NCBI GenBank assembly: GCA_029859455.1
Contig: JAOUDE010000146.1
Span: 1 to 6,430 of the forward strand
Reading direction: 5' to 3'
Length of the DNA: 6,430 bases
Origin: Ignavibacteria bacterium
GTDB lineage: Bacteria > Bacteroidota > Ignavibacteria > UBA10030 > UBA6906
Part shown: positions 1 to 6,206 of the stretch, one piece after another
Numbering within the stretch: the stretch's first letter is position 1
How the letters are laid out: every line of letters starts with the position of its first letter
Notes under the pieces: model-generated
Seen by the model: only the letters and a program-made list of their open reading frames with translations
Told to the model about the DNA's origin: nothing
Databases searched by the model: none
Translations under genes and position numbers: made by a program

Positions 1-248
1 TTCACCGGTAGTGAAACAATCTCGCCGCTTACTTCAGGGGAGATCTTCACCTGAACCTCCGGCTGAATCTTTCCGGTGGCGGTCACGACCTGTGTGATCG
101 TCCGGCGTTCCGCCTTCTCCACCTGAACCGGCATGATCTCTTCCCGGTTGCTCCCCAGTATCGCCAGGGTGACCAGCACGATCACCACAGCACCGAGGAT
201 GGAGAGAATGATCAGCCTCTTTTTCTTACGCTTTCCGTTTGCTGCCAT
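1..248 (-). CDS. HlyD/MacA-type efflux periplasmic adaptor subunit, N-terminal part (runs off the window)
   Basis: Reading left from ATG 248-246 gives 82 codons before the window edge, with no stop, so the C-terminal part is missing. The protein opens with a basic cytoplasmic stretch (NGKRKKKR, residues 4-11) and one hydrophobic segment at about 12-32, with no cleavage site, as expected for a signal anchor. After that comes VEKAERRTITQVVTATGKIQPE (about 43-64) and VKISPEVSGEIVSLPV (67-82). This is the first beta strand and the start of the lipoyl/barrel-sandwich domain of membrane-fusion adaptors. Such adaptors bridge an inner-membrane ABC (MacB-like) or RND pump to a TolC channel. The start is supported by GGAAGGA at 263-257, 8 nt from the ATG. 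The gene follows the TolC gene by 18 nt in the same direction, which fits a tripartite exporter operon. The pump type cannot be decided here because the next gene is outside the window. Confidence 0.88.
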   Translation of the reverse strand, partial: MAANGKRKKKRLIILSILGAVVIVLVTLAILGSNREEIMPVQVEKAERRTITQVVTATGKIQPEVQVKISPEVSGEIVSLPV

Positions 249-256
249 TGGTGCAA

Positions 257-263
257 TCCTTCC
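257..263 (-). promoter_or_regulatory. Ribosome-binding site of the adaptor gene
   Basis: GGAAGGA on the minus strand lies 8 nt upstream of ATG 248-246, inside the 18-nt gap after the TolC stop codon. It supports this start and independent initiation on a shared mRNA. Confidence 0.7.
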
Positions 264-266
264 GAT

Positions 267-1613
267 TCAATAGGTCTGTTCGCCGATGACGTAGTCGAGG
301 TTACGCTTCGACACGATATAGCTGTAGATCGCGTTAATCCTCCCCGCCTCCGCATTCACCAGTCCTGCACTTGCCGTGAGAAGATCGAGCAATGTCCCTG
401 CGCCAAGATTGTACCGCTCCTGCTGGATCCTGAGGTCTTCCTTGGCCGAGATCAGCCCTTTCTGGGTAACTTCTACCTGCTTCCGGGCCGCATCGAGGTC
501 AAGGAGCGCCTTCTTGATTTCCACCCGGATATCCCGCTCCGATTGAACGAGATCGATTTCCGCATTACGGCGCTCCACCTCAGCCGACTGAACGGCCTGA
601 TTGGTGGCGAAGCCGTTGAAGAGGGTCCAGTTGAAATTGACTCCCCAGTTCAGCGAACGGTTCCTTGCGATATCATTGAACGCGTTGTTCTGAATGGAGT
701 ACCCGGCGCCCGCACTGATACTGGGCCAGTAGCCAGCCTGTGCAGAGGTAACTGCCGATTCCCTCGAGCTGACGAATTCCTTTGTTCCGTTGTAATCGGG
801 CCTGTGTGAGACCGCTGAATCCGCGAGCGTCTCAAAGTCAACATCGCCCGACCCTTCCGGCTCCTCTGCCGTCTCCGTGATCGCCGCAATGACATCGGGA
901 TCATTGAACGTATAGGTCCGCGAGACATCCAGACCGATCAGGGCGATCAGATCCGCCTGTGCTTTGTCATAGTCGTTCTGCGCATTGATCAGCGCGAACT
1001 CATCAGCCGCCACCTGCGACTGCTGTCGATACACGTCGGCGAGGGAGAGAGCCCCGACCCGGTTCGATTCCTCGATTCTCTCGAGCTGGCGGAGGTCCCG
1101 TTTGAGGTTCTCTTCGGCCACTTTCACGAGTTGTTCGGTTCGAAGAATATTCAGGTACATCTGGTCAACCTGGAAGATGACCGTCTGACGCGTTCTCATT
1201 GACTGAAATTCGGTTGAGTTCGCGGCCGACGTCGCCTGGTTTTTCCCCCCCTCGCGACTCAGCCCGTCGAACAGGACCCAGTTCAGGTTCACCCCCGCAC
1301 GGAAATCGTTGTCGACGCTGAATCCCGAAGTCCCCGGGATGACAACTCCGTTAACGATGAACGGGTCTGTACCCGGCCTGTCTGACTGGTAACGATTCCA
1401 CCCCCCGGAGGCAGATAATGTGGGAAGATACCGGCCATAGGCAGCTGTGACATTACTTTGAGCGGCATCAATATTATTCAGGGCCTGGATGATGCTGATA
1501 TTGTTCTCCAGGGCGGTCTGTCTGACATCTGAGAGGGTCAGGTTCGCTATCTGAGCCTGAGCGACGGTCATCAATCCCGAGCTGAGCAGGATCAGGGATA
1601 CTCGAAACAACAT
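267..1613 (-). CDS. TolC-family outer-membrane efflux protein
   Basis: This is a 448-aa outer-membrane channel that exports substrates delivered by an adaptor/pump pair. Residues 1-20 form a signal peptide (MLFRVSLILL..., cleavage likely after AQA at 18-20). The mature protein shows the duplicated outer-membrane efflux (OEP) architecture. Half one has YLPTLSASG (62-70), NWVLFDG (111-117) and the helical NRVGALSLADVYRQQ (184-198). Half two has YWPSISAGAG (295-304), NWTLFNG (328-334) and YNLGAGTLLDLLTA (401-414). A short acidic linker (EEPEGSGDVD, about 250-259) separates them. Length is normal for the family. The frame stays open to an ATG at 1700, but that start would put 29 non-secretory residues before the signal peptide and lacks a good ribosome-binding site. 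ATG 1613-1611 has AAGGAG 8 nt upstream, so I chose it. The adaptor gene follows 18 nt after the stop, implying co-transcription. The substrate is unknown. Confidence 0.93.
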   Translation of the reverse strand: MLFRVSLILLSSGLMTVAQAQIANLTLSDVRQTALENNISIIQALNNIDAAQSNVTAAYGRYLPTLSASGGWNRYQSDRPGTDPFIVNGVVIPGTSGFSVDNDFRAGVNLNWVLFDGLSREGGKNQATSAANSTEFQSMRTRQTVIFQVDQMYLNILRTEQLVKVAEENLKRDLRQLERIEESNRVGALSLADVYRQQSQVAADEFALINAQNDYDKAQADLIALIGLDVSRTYTFNDPDVIAAITETAEEPEGSGDVDFETLADSAVSHRPDYNGTKEFVSSRESAVTSAQAGYWPSISAGAGYSIQNNAFNDIARNRSLNWGVNFNWTLFNGFATNQAVQSAEVERRNAEIDLVQSERDIRVEIKKALLDLDAARKQVEVTQKGLISAKEDLRIQQERYNLGAGTLLDLLTASAGLVNAEAGRINAIYSYIVSKRNLDYVIGEQTY

Positions 1614-1730
1614 TGGAAGAACTCCTTGTCTAGTGCAGAAGACGCGGTGAGGGAACCGCTGTGATAAACGTTGAAATAGGGCAAAAGTTTCAGCCGCCAC
1701 TTTGCCGGAAACTGAAAAAGGCCTGCGTTT
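1614..1730 (-). other. 117-nt intergenic region between the CCA-transferase and TolC genes, with weak hairpins
   Basis: This gap separates the tightly packed upstream genes from the export genes. Read leftward, it holds an AGTTTC / GAAACT inverted repeat (1713-1708 with 1691-1686, 16-nt loop). The second arm runs into four T residues, so this is a poor candidate terminator. Closer to the TolC gene is a small GCGGT / ACCGC hairpin (1659-1655 with 1648-1644, 6-nt loop) without a T-tract. I found no convincing -35/-10 pair for a TolC promoter by eye. Whether the export genes are read through from upstream or have their own promoter is open. Confidence 0.35.
1622..1627 (-). promoter_or_regulatory. 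Ribosome-binding site that decides the TolC start
   Basis: AAGGAG on the minus strand is spaced 8 nt from ATG 1613-1611. The longer in-frame alternative at 1700 lacks an equivalent site, so this fixes the start immediately ahead of the signal peptide. Confidence 0.75.
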
Positions 1731-3137
1731 TCAATGTCTTAGGACGGAATCCCGGACCTTCAGGAGGTAAGCAAGCGCGGCATCATGTTCGTTCGGGATC
1801 TCACCTTCCAGGATTGCCTCTTCGATCGCTTTCTTCAGGATCCCGACCTCCTTCCCGGGCTTGAGTCCGCATACCTCCATAATCTCATCACCTTTGACCG
1901 GCGGCTGCCAGTTCCGAAGCCTGTCCTTCTCTTCGACCTCAACGATCTTCTCCATCACAACATCGTAGTTCTTCAGGTACCGCTTGACCAGTTTCGGATT
2001 TTTCGAGGTGATATCGGCACGACACAGCACCATCAAGTCGTCGATCTCCGGTCCTGCCTCGAAAACGAGCCGTCTGACGGCGGAGTCGGTCACCGTCTGA
2101 TCCACCAGAACCATCGGCCTCAGATGAAGACGCACCAGCTTCTCCACATACGGAAGATGGTCCAGCGGTAGCTTGAGCCGGCGGAAGATCCCTTTCATCA
2201 TTCTCGCCCCGAGCTCCTCATGGCCGTGAAACGTCCAGCCGATACCCGGCTTGAATGCTTTCGTCCTCGGTTTGGCAATATCGTGTACGAGCGATGCAAA
2301 CCGCAACCAGACGTTGTCAGAAACCGCAGCGACATTGTCGACGACCTCACAGGTGTGGAGAAACACATCCTTGTGATGAAAATCGCGCCGCTGGTCGATT
2401 CCTGCCATCCGGGCCACTTCGGGAAAGACGATCTGCATGACACCATGGTCGAACATCAGCCGGAGTCCGACGGAGGGACGCGGCGTTCCGATGATCTTCA
2501 TCAGCTCCTCGGTCTTCCGCTCCTGCGAGACGATCTTCAGCCTGTTTCTGACGGTCGGAACGGCGGCCAGTGTTTCTGTTTCAACTTCGAATGAAAGCTG
2601 GGATGCAAAGCGGAACGCTCGCAGAATCCGGAGCGGGTCGTCATCGAATGTATGGACCGGCTCCAGCGGACAGCGCAATTCCCTGCGGCCGATGTCACTC
2701 CTTCCGTCGAACGGATCGTGGATTTCGCCAAATGTGTTCCTGTTCAGAGAGACAGCGATGGCATTCACTGTGAAATCACGACGGGCAAGGTCTTCCTGGA
2801 TCGTCCCCCGCCGTACCGAGGGCTTACGTGTTCCCCGCTCGTACGCCTCAACCCTGGCACCCACAACCTCAAGCTTATGTGAACCGACCGTGAACATCGC
2901 TGTCCCGAATCGCTCAAAGCGGACCACGTTCTGGGCGTTCAGCTCCTTTACTGCGACCGAGGTGAACGCCATCCCGTCCCCCTCGATCACGATATCGATA
3001 TCCTTCACTTCCTTCCCGAGAAGGAGGTCCCTGACGTATCCTCCCACTACATAGACAGGGATCCTGTTCCGGTCACCCACCTCTCCGATTTGTTTCAACA
3101 ACGGATCGGTTATTTCGAGCGTCGCTCCCTGATTCAC
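1731..3137 (-). CDS. cca: CCA tRNA nucleotidyltransferase (class II) with HD domain
   Basis: This 468-aa enzyme adds or repairs the 3'-terminal CCA of tRNAs in the cytoplasm from CTP and ATP. The class II head is clear: GGYVRDLLLG (32-41), catalytic-type D46 and D48 in DID, RRDFTVNA (119-126), and the nucleotide-template motif DDPLRILRAFRF (166-177; the EDxxR motif appears as DDxxR). The neck segment ERKTEEL (206-212) follows. An HD phosphohydrolase domain comes next, with H261, H285-D286 (LVHDIAKP) and H304 in FHGHEE. The C-terminus carries GLKPGKEVGILKKAIEEAILEGEIPNE (about 424-450). Length is typical for CCA enzymes with HD domains. The start is a GTG (3137-3135) whose last two bases form part of the TGA stop of the preceding oxidoreductase gene (GTGA overlap), so translation is probably coupled. 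Only a weak GGGG ribosome-binding site is seen. Motifs alone cannot exclude a specialised A-adding or CC-adding enzyme or a poly(A) polymerase. Confidence 0.94.
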   Translation of the reverse strand: MNQGATLEITDPLLKQIGEVGDRNRIPVYVVGGYVRDLLLGKEVKDIDIVIEGDGMAFTSVAVKELNAQNVVRFERFGTAMFTVGSHKLEVVGARVEAYERGTRKPSVRRGTIQEDLARRDFTVNAIAVSLNRNTFGEIHDPFDGRSDIGRRELRCPLEPVHTFDDDPLRILRAFRFASQLSFEVETETLAAVPTVRNRLKIVSQERKTEELMKIIGTPRPSVGLRLMFDHGVMQIVFPEVARMAGIDQRRDFHHKDVFLHTCEVVDNVAAVSDNVWLRFASLVHDIAKPRTKAFKPGIGWTFHGHEELGARMMKGIFRRLKLPLDHLPYVEKLVRLHLRPMVLVDQTVTDSAVRRLVFEAGPEIDDLMVLCRADITSKNPKLVKRYLKNYDVVMEKIVEVEEKDRLRNWQPPVKGDEIMEVCGLKPGKEVGILKKAIEEAILEGEIPNEHDAALAYLLKVRDSVLRH

Positions 3138-4129
3138 GTCCCCGGCAGTCTTTGTTGATGAATCTTCTCCATGATCGTCTGGGCCACCTCCAGCGCACGC
3201 TTCCCTTCGTCCGCCCCGATGATCGGTCTTGCGCCGCTCGTGATCGCCTCGACAAACAGTTTCAGTTCATATTCGAGCGCGTTCACTTCTTTCACTTCCG
3301 GCTGTTCATAAATGATCTTTCGACGCACCGCCCCGGATTCGAGTTCACCCAGCATCATCGTACCCACACCGTGCGGATCGTCCGCATCAACCAGCCGGAA
3401 CACTTCGACCGTTCCTTCCGAGAAATCAAGAGAGATATATTCGTTCGGTTGAAACAGGCGCATCTTTCTCATTCGACGCTGGGAGATCCGGCTTCCGGTC
3501 ACATTCGCGACACACCCGTTTTCAAACTGGATCCGTGCGTTGGCGATATCGACGCTGTCCGACACCACAGCAACGCCGTTTGCTTCGATTCGTTCGACCG
3601 GCGAATCCACGAAGCTCAGGATGATGTCGATGTCATGGATCATCAGGTCCAGCACCACCGCCACATCGGTCCCGCGGGGATTGAACTGGGCAAGCCGGTG
3701 CGATTCGATAAACATCGGCTGCACACGGTATCTGTCCAGCGCGAGAATCGCCGGATTGAATCGTTCGATATGTCCCACCTGAACTACCAGGTTCTTTTCG
3801 CGGGCGCTGCGGGCGAGCCGGTCGGCGTCTTCCACCGTGCTGGTGATCGGTTTCTCGATGAACAGGTGCTTCCCTTCTGCAAGGGCCTTCTCCGCCACCG
3901 CGTAGTGGGCCTTCGTATCGGTTGCAATTGTTACCGCATCCACCGCCGCGAGAATCCGGTCAAGTGAAGAGAACTGTTTCACGCCGAATTCCTCCGCCAC
4001 CTGCTCCGACTTCTTCATGTTGACATCAAACACACCGACAAGATCGGCCGAATCGATCTTCGACAGCATTCTGGCATGCAGGCGTCCCAGATGTCCAGTC
4101 CCTATCACCCCGATTTTCAACGGCATCAT
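3134..4129 (-). CDS. Gfo/Idh/MocA-family NAD(P)-dependent oxidoreductase
   Basis: This is a 331-aa cytoplasmic dehydrogenase of the glucose-fructose oxidoreductase family. The N-terminal Rossmann fold shows KIGVIGTGHLGRLHA with GxGxxG at 10-15. EKP (92-94) is the family's cofactor/active-site motif and supplies the conserved lysine (K93). VGHIERFNPA (118-127) opens the C-terminal alpha/beta domain, and DLMIHDID (161-168) holds the conserved histidine H165 and D166. The VGHxERFNPA signature recalls the branch that includes GnnA, the UDP-GlcNAc 3-dehydrogenase of lipid A diamino-sugar synthesis. That assignment is inference, and no GnnB-type aminotransferase or lpx gene is in the window. Two tandem ATGs occur at 4129 and 4126. 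The first is given, and a one-residue shift cannot be ruled out. The gene starts 5 nt after the phosphatase stop and overlaps the CCA-transferase start by 4 nt, so it sits in the middle of a coupled three-gene unit. Confidence 0.9.
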   Translation of the reverse strand: MMPLKIGVIGTGHLGRLHARMLSKIDSADLVGVFDVNMKKSEQVAEEFGVKQFSSLDRILAAVDAVTIATDTKAHYAVAEKALAEGKHLFIEKPITSTVEDADRLARSAREKNLVVQVGHIERFNPAILALDRYRVQPMFIESHRLAQFNPRGTDVAVVLDLMIHDIDIILSFVDSPVERIEANGVAVVSDSVDIANARIQFENGCVANVTGSRISQRRMRKMRLFQPNEYISLDFSEGTVEVFRLVDADDPHGVGTMMLGELESGAVRRKIIYEQPEVKEVNALEYELKLFVEAITSGARPIIGADEGKRALEVAQTIMEKIHQQRLPGT

Positions 4130-4134
4130 TCGTC

Positions 4135-4839
4135 TCAGTCAGTGAAACCGATCCTGGACTCCCAGGGATACGATTGCAGCCAGAACGCGAGCTGATCCAC
4201 CGTATGGAACACAAAATCAGGCTGCTCTTTCACGACGGCAGGACTGTCGTATGCATCCCAGAGAACGCTGGCAACAGAAACACCGGCGCCCCGTGCGGCG
4301 CGGATATCGGATACGGAATCTCCCACCATCAACGCTTCTTCAGGTTTCACCTGAAAATGGTCGAGCACTTCCAGGATACCCTCAGGGTCAGGCTTGTGCC
4401 TTCGGACATCCGAACCTGTCATGACCTTGCCGAAAAAGGAATCGACCCCCAGCGCTTCGAGGGTGATCGTCGTTGTCCGGCGGCCCTTCCCTGTAAAGAC
4501 GGCAAGATAAACATTCCGGTCTCTGAGAAACCGGAGGATCGAGCCGATCCCGGGATGAAGCGCGACCATCTTTTCATGATTCTCACCATAGAATGAACAC
4601 AGGTCATCCATGGCGGCGGGGACCTGGCCGGGCTCAACAATCTTCATGAGACCACCTTCTTCCGGCGGTCCGAACAGGGCCAGGATTTCCTTCTGTGTAA
4701 ACTGTTTTCCGAGGTACTTCGCGGCAACATGGTTGAAGCTTGCAAAGATCAGCTCGTTGCTTCTGGCAATGGTCCCGTCGATGTCGAAAATGATACAAGA
4801 AAGCCGGCTTCGGAAAGAGGGCTGGAAAGGTTCAGGCAT
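4135..4839 (-). CDS. HAD-superfamily phosphatase (phosphoglycolate phosphatase/PpaX-like)
   Basis: This 234-aa soluble hydrolase has all four HAD motifs. Motif I is FDIDGT, with nucleophile D19 and acid/base D21. Motif II is VFTGKG with T116. Motif III is the lysine in HKPDP (K149). Motif IV is GDSVSD with D174 and D178 for magnesium. The helical insert between motifs I and II (about residues 30-95) is a C1 cap like those of Gph, PpaX and beta-phosphoglucomutase relatives. The likely reaction is hydrolysis of a small phosphomonoester or pyrophosphate, but the substrate is not predictable from sequence alone. ATG 4839-4837 is the first possible start: an in-frame TGA lies two codons upstream (4845-4843). 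No Shine-Dalgarno sequence is visible. It is the first gene of the leftward unit, has a good promoter candidate in the divergent region, and is followed after 5 nt by the oxidoreductase. Confidence 0.9.
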   Translation of the reverse strand: MPEPFQPSFRSRLSCIIFDIDGTIARSNELIFASFNHVAAKYLGKQFTQKEILALFGPPEEGGLMKIVEPGQVPAAMDDLCSFYGENHEKMVALHPGIGSILRFLRDRNVYLAVFTGKGRRTTTITLEALGVDSFFGKVMTGSDVRRHKPDPEGILEVLDHFQVKPEEALMVGDSVSDIRAARGAGVSVASVLWDAYDSPAVVKEQPDFVFHTVDQLAFWLQSYPWESRIGFTD

Positions 4840-4870
4840 CCATCACTATCTGAGGTGCGAAGTTGTGAAA

Positions 4871-4899
4871 AATATAACCATAAGGGCTCCGAATTGCAA
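4871..4899 (-). promoter_or_regulatory. Candidate promoter for the phosphatase-oxidoreductase-CCA transferase unit
   Basis: On the minus strand TTGCAA (4899-4894, 4 of 6 to TTGACA) is followed after exactly 17 bp by TATATT (4876-4871, 5 of 6 to TATAAT). The extended box TATATTTT also fits 7 of 8 positions of the TAnnTTTG element known for Bacteroidota promoters. A start near 4864 would leave a leader of about 25 nt before ATG 4839. The assignment is by consensus matching only. Confidence 0.5.
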
Positions 4900-4926
4900 C
4901 GCGGGATTCCCTCTCACATTGCAATT
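4892..4926. repeat. Inverted repeat in the divergent promoter region
   Basis: AATTGCAA (4892-4899) and TTGCAATT (4919-4926) are perfect 8-bp reverse complements separated by 19 bp. The centre-to-centre distance is 27 bp. The spacer contains a further small palindrome, GGGATTCCC (4903-4911). Each arm includes TTGCAA, the -35-like element of one of two outward-facing promoter candidates. The repeat may therefore be an operator or simply a mirror image of paired promoters. Confidence 0.5.
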
Positions 4927-4947
4927 GCGTCCGCTTCTTGATAAGTT
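4919..4947 (+). promoter_or_regulatory. Candidate promoter for the rRNA methyltransferase gene
   Basis: TTGCAA (4919-4924) is followed after 17 bp by TAAGTT (4942-4947), only 3 of 6 to TATAAT. The stretch TAAGTTGG (4942-4949) matches TAnnTTTG at 5 of its 6 fixed positions. Transcription would begin at about 4953-4956, on or next to ATG 4954, predicting a leaderless mRNA. The -10 match is weak, so confidence is low. Confidence 0.35.
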
Positions 4948-4953
4948 GGTCGG

Positions 4954-6132
4954 ATGAATACTGCTACGAAACAGGTCAGACTCAAGAGAAAAGAGGAACA
5001 CAGGGTACTCGAGGGTCACCCCTGGGTCTTCAGCAACCAGATCGAAGGGATCGACGGATCTCCGGCCGCCGGCGATCTTGTCACCGTTGTTTCGAGCAAA
5101 TCCACTCCTGTCGGTACGGCGTTCTACAACCCTCACTCGCTGATTGCGTGCCGCATTCTGGAGCGAACCGGTAAGCCGGTCGACGCGGAGCTGATCGGAG
5201 AGCGGATCCGGTCCGCGCTCGCACTGCGCGAGCAGCTCTATCCTGTAGAACACGCCTATCGGGTGGTCCACGGGGAGGCAGATTTTCTGCCGGGGCTGAT
5301 TATCGACCGGTACAACGAGTATCTCTGTGTGCAGACACTCTCCTTCGGGATGGATTTGAGGCTTCCGGCCATCTGCGATGCGCTGGAGGAACTCATCAAA
5401 CCGAAAGGAATCATCGAAAGGAACGAATCTCCGCTCCGCACACTCGAGCAGCTCCCGCTGCAGAAGAAAGTCCTGCGCGGCACGGTTGATGCAACCGACA
5501 TCACTGTCGGCGGAATCAGGTTCAGGATCAATCCGATCGAGGGACAGAAGACAGGCTGGTATCTGGACCAGAGGGAAAACCGCTCTCTGGCAGCGCGGTT
5601 CTCCCGCGGGCGAAAAGTGCTCGATTGTTTCTGCCACGACGGTGGCTTCGCTCTTGCTGCCGCCTACGCAGGAGCAGAGTCGGTGCTTGGAATCGACAGC
5701 TCATCCGATGCTGTACAGAAAGCCCGGTTCAATGCTGAGCTGAATGGTCTCCCCGGAGCGACGTTCGAAGAGGATGATGTGTTCGAGAGACTAAAGAAGC
5801 TGATTGCCGAAAACCGGCGATTCGACATGATCATCCTGGATCCGCCCTCGTTCACCCGGAGCAAAAAGAATGTCCAGACGGCGAAAAAGGGATACCGTGA
5901 TCTGCATACGTTCGCTATGCAGGCTTTGAAACCGGGGGGCATCCTCGCAACCGCATCCTGTTCGCATCATATCCGGCCCGATGCGTTCCTCGATTCGATT
6001 CTTCGCGCAGCAGAGAAGACCGGAAGGAAACTCCAGGAACTGGCCTGGCAGGGTGCATCCCCGGACCACCCAACCCTGCCTTCCGTCCCGGAAACGGCAT
6101 ATCTGAAATTTGGCATCTTCAGGGCACATTGA
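4954..6132 (+). CDS. RlmI-like class I SAM-dependent rRNA (cytosine-C5) methyltransferase
   Basis: This 392-aa protein has the three-part layout of the RlmI/RlmK family (COG1092). A PUA RNA-binding domain occupies about 1-75, with GHPWVFSNQI at 21-30. A middle domain carries HGEADFLPGLIIDRY (106-120). A C-terminal Rossmann methyltransferase has the entry motif GQKTGWYLDQRENR (197-210), SAM-binding motif I VLDCFCHDGGFAL (222-234), GIDSS (246-250), catalytic-region DPPSF (296-300) and SCSHHI (335-340), where C336 is a candidate catalytic cysteine of m5C enzymes. E. coli RlmI makes m5C1962 in 23S rRNA, and the same target is an inference here. Length matches the family. An in-frame TAA at 4942-4944 and no earlier start codon make ATG 4954 the only possible 5' start. 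No Shine-Dalgarno sequence precedes it. It is divergent from the phosphatase operon across 114 nt. Confidence 0.92.
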   Translation: MNTATKQVRLKRKEEHRVLEGHPWVFSNQIEGIDGSPAAGDLVTVVSSKSTPVGTAFYNPHSLIACRILERTGKPVDAELIGERIRSALALREQLYPVEHAYRVVHGEADFLPGLIIDRYNEYLCVQTLSFGMDLRLPAICDALEELIKPKGIIERNESPLRTLEQLPLQKKVLRGTVDATDITVGGIRFRINPIEGQKTGWYLDQRENRSLAARFSRGRKVLDCFCHDGGFALAAAYAGAESVLGIDSSSDAVQKARFNAELNGLPGATFEEDDVFERLKKLIAENRRFDMIILDPPSFTRSKKNVQTAKKGYRDLHTFAMQALKPGGILATASCSHHIRPDAFLDSILRAAEKTGRKLQELAWQGASPDHPTLPSVPETAYLKFGIFRAH

Positions 6133-6157
6133 CACTCTGAAGATTTCCTATTATTTT
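6129..6157 (+). promoter_or_regulatory. Candidate promoter for the 3'-end exported-protein gene
   Basis: A perfect TTGACA (6129-6134) spans the stop codon of the methyltransferase gene. It is followed after 17 bp by TATTTT (6152-6157, 4 of 6 to TATAAT). Transcription would start near 6164, giving a leader of about 43 nt. I saw no hairpin terminator between the two genes, so read-through from the methyltransferase gene is also possible. Confidence 0.42.
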
Positions 6158-6192
6158 GGTTGAAGAAGGAGTAACAAGAACAGAGAAGGCTT

Positions 6193-6197
6193 GGAGG
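6193..6197 (+). promoter_or_regulatory. Ribosome-binding site that decides among clustered ATG codons
   Basis: GGAGG is followed by in-frame ATGs at 6198, 6201 and 6207, with gaps of 0, 3 and 9 nt. Only the 9-nt gap to 6207 is normal spacing, so that start is favoured. Confidence 0.65.
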
Positions 6198-6206
6198 ATG
6201 ATGACG

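Noticed and set aside
1614..1700. Longer N-terminus for the TolC protein (ATG at 1700)
   Set aside because: It would bury the signal peptide behind 29 residues and ignore the AAGGAG placed 8 nt before ATG 1613.
1686..1713. Rho-independent terminator after the CCA-transferase gene
   Set aside because: The stem has only 6 mostly A/T pairs with a 16-nt loop and just four T residues. I kept it only as a note in the intergenic entry.
2437..3054. Plus-strand 205-codon open frame opposite the CCA-transferase gene
   Set aside because: It has a low-complexity, S/R-rich translation typical of antisense frames, and the opposite strand carries all catalytic motifs of the CCA enzyme.
3152..3967. Plus-strand 271-codon open frame opposite the oxidoreductase gene
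   Set aside because: It lies fully inside a clear Gfo/Idh/MocA gene on the other strand, is rich in H and R with no domain pattern, and is best explained as a shadow frame.
4846..5637. Minus-strand 263-codon open frame opposite the methyltransferase gene
   Set aside because: It is antisense to a well-supported methyltransferase gene, has no recognisable motif, and runs through the divergent promoter region. It is a shadow of the codon pattern of the real gene.
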